This document shows, in pieces, positions 63,020 to 64,000 of a stretch of DNA of 64,000 nt; the first letter of the stretch is position 1; the number at the start of each line of letters is the position of its first letter. The notes under the pieces are model-generated. The model did no database searches, had not been told where the DNA came from, and saw only the letters and a program-made list of their open reading frames with translations. Source of the DNA: Macrocystis pyrifera (taxonomy: Eukaryota > Sar > Phaeophyceae > Laminariales > Laminariaceae). The position numbers were made by a program, and so were the translations under genes. The stretch spans positions 6,870,408 through 6,934,407 of the forward strand of contig JASSKH010000026.1 in the NCBI GenBank assembly GCA_031763025.1. The letters are read 5' to 3'.

Positions 63020-63790
63020 AGCTTCCTACTGCAATTGACTGTCTATTGTGGTCCCTGATTCCAGTTAATTGAAAGGCGTCGAGCTCTATTATCCAGACAA
63101 TTTCTATTAAGTGACCCCTACCTGACCCTATTATCCAGACAATTTCACTTTATAGGGAGTCTCCGTAATCAATGGTCCGGACAATTCCAATTAATGGACC
63201 TTCTCCTAAACAAATTGTCCGGCCAATTCCAATTCACAGACTGTCTCCTATATCAATTGTCCCGACAATTCCAATTGATAGTCGGCCCCCCGAAATAGTT
63301 GTCCGGACAATTTCAATTAGTAGACTGACGGATGCTGTCTAACAATTGGATTTATTCGGACAATTGATATCGGGCACTGTTTAACAATTGGAATTGTCCG
63401 GACAAATAATTTTGGAGACTCTCTATCAATTGAAGTTGCCCTGACAATTGATTTTAGAGACTGTCCATTAATTGGATTTGTCTGAACAATTGATTATTGG
63501 TGCTTTTCAATAATTGGAATTGTCCAGACAAATGAGCTCGGAGACTGCCTATCAATTGAAATTGTGCTGGCAAATGATTTCACAGGCTGTCTATTAACTG
63601 GAATTGCTTGAACGATTGATTCCGGGTGATCTACATGAATTGGACTTGTCGGGGCAATTGCTTTGAGATACCGTCTATTAATTGGAATTGTCCGGACAAT
63701 GGGATTCGGAAGCGATCTACTAATTGGAATTGTCATGACTATCGAGTTTGAGAGGGCTCTGTTATTTGAAAGCTGACAGCTACTTGTAGA
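63020..63790. repeat. Inverted minisatellite array, ~55-60-bp units
   Basis: Units are built around AATTGTCCGGACAATT and a spacer such as GAGACTGTCTATTAATTGGA. In 63020-63325 the spacer reads in one orientation (AATTCCAATT...AGTCTGT-like complement), and from about 63330 in the other, so the array forms a large imperfect foldback. On the minus strand it gives a spurious open frame (63494-63877) with 18-residue repeats such as TIPINR. Confidence 0.8.
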
Positions 63791-64000
63791 ACTACATTTG
63801 ATTTGGTCAGTACACAACAGTACCGCCATGCCAGTATTGCCTCTACAACAGGATCGGGAACTTCCCTCATTACGCAATCATTTGCAAGGTCCTTTATTGT
63901 GCCATATTAAGAGTAGTATCAATTCAATGGGGAGTGTCTTATCATAATACAATAACTACTGTTGTAGGTACACGGCCATGACATTTATCGAGCAATTGAT

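Noticed and set aside
63494..63877. 127-codon minus-strand frame with repeated TIPINR units
   Set aside because: The repeat in the peptide is just the translation of the minisatellite, whose unit happens to keep a frame open.

Overview
This is a eukaryotic nuclear window, not a bacterial one. Coding sequence occurs only as short exons (57 to 430 nt) bounded by GT-AG splice sites and separated by introns of about 0.4 to 5 kb. About 95% of the window is non-coding and packed with several families of short dispersed repeats. The intron-rich layout, mixed GC content, and a DUSP/PDZ/PH/PX protein style suggest a stramenopile alga, possibly a brown alga. That assignment is inference; nothing here fixes the species.

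Both genes I can support are on the + strand. Gene 1 (about 2.6 to at least 10.7 kb) is the nucleotide-excision-repair protein XPA. Four exons with matching splice phases give the N-terminal RPA32-binding helix, a Gly-rich linker, the C4 zinc finger and the DNA-binding core. The last conserved C-terminal segment was not found. Gene 2 (about 15.7 to 49.4 kb) is reconstructed from up to 21 exons into a protein of roughly 880 residues: an uncharacterised N-terminus, a PX (phosphoinositide-binding) domain, a DUSP domain interrupted by an insertion, an IQ (calmodulin) motif, a basic/helical linker, a PDZ domain and a C-terminal PH domain ending at a stop at 49398-49400. Splice phases agree across the well-supported junctions, including four non-zero-phase ones (PX, DUSP to IQ, PDZ to linker, PH). 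The first three exons are tentative. I recognise every domain but not the architecture; it reads as a membrane-recruited, Ca2+/calmodulin-responsive scaffold.

From 49.4 kb to the end I see no intact gene. That part holds repeats, a likely Ty3/gypsy RNase H remnant on the minus strand (56.6-56.8 kb), segmental duplications (57.0-57.3 and 60.8-61.9 kb) and an inverted minisatellite array (63.0-63.8 kb).

Repeat families seen: (A) about 13 copies of a 110-bp palindromic MITE with termini CTATTACGGGGG/CCCCCGTAATAG; (B) a MITE with AGGACTGCAGTCCCG termini; (C) a dispersed element of up to 550 bp ending in a poly(C) tract, at least 13 copies; (D) an 85-bp element also ending in poly(C); (E) a 275-305 bp GATC-rich element with CACCTCGGACAG termini; (F) an element with GTTAGGATCAAGGTCGGG termini; and a tRNA-derived SINE with an A-rich tail. 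Several exons begin just after the poly(C) tail of a C or D element, so these insertions appear to supply the polypyrimidine tract of 3' splice sites.
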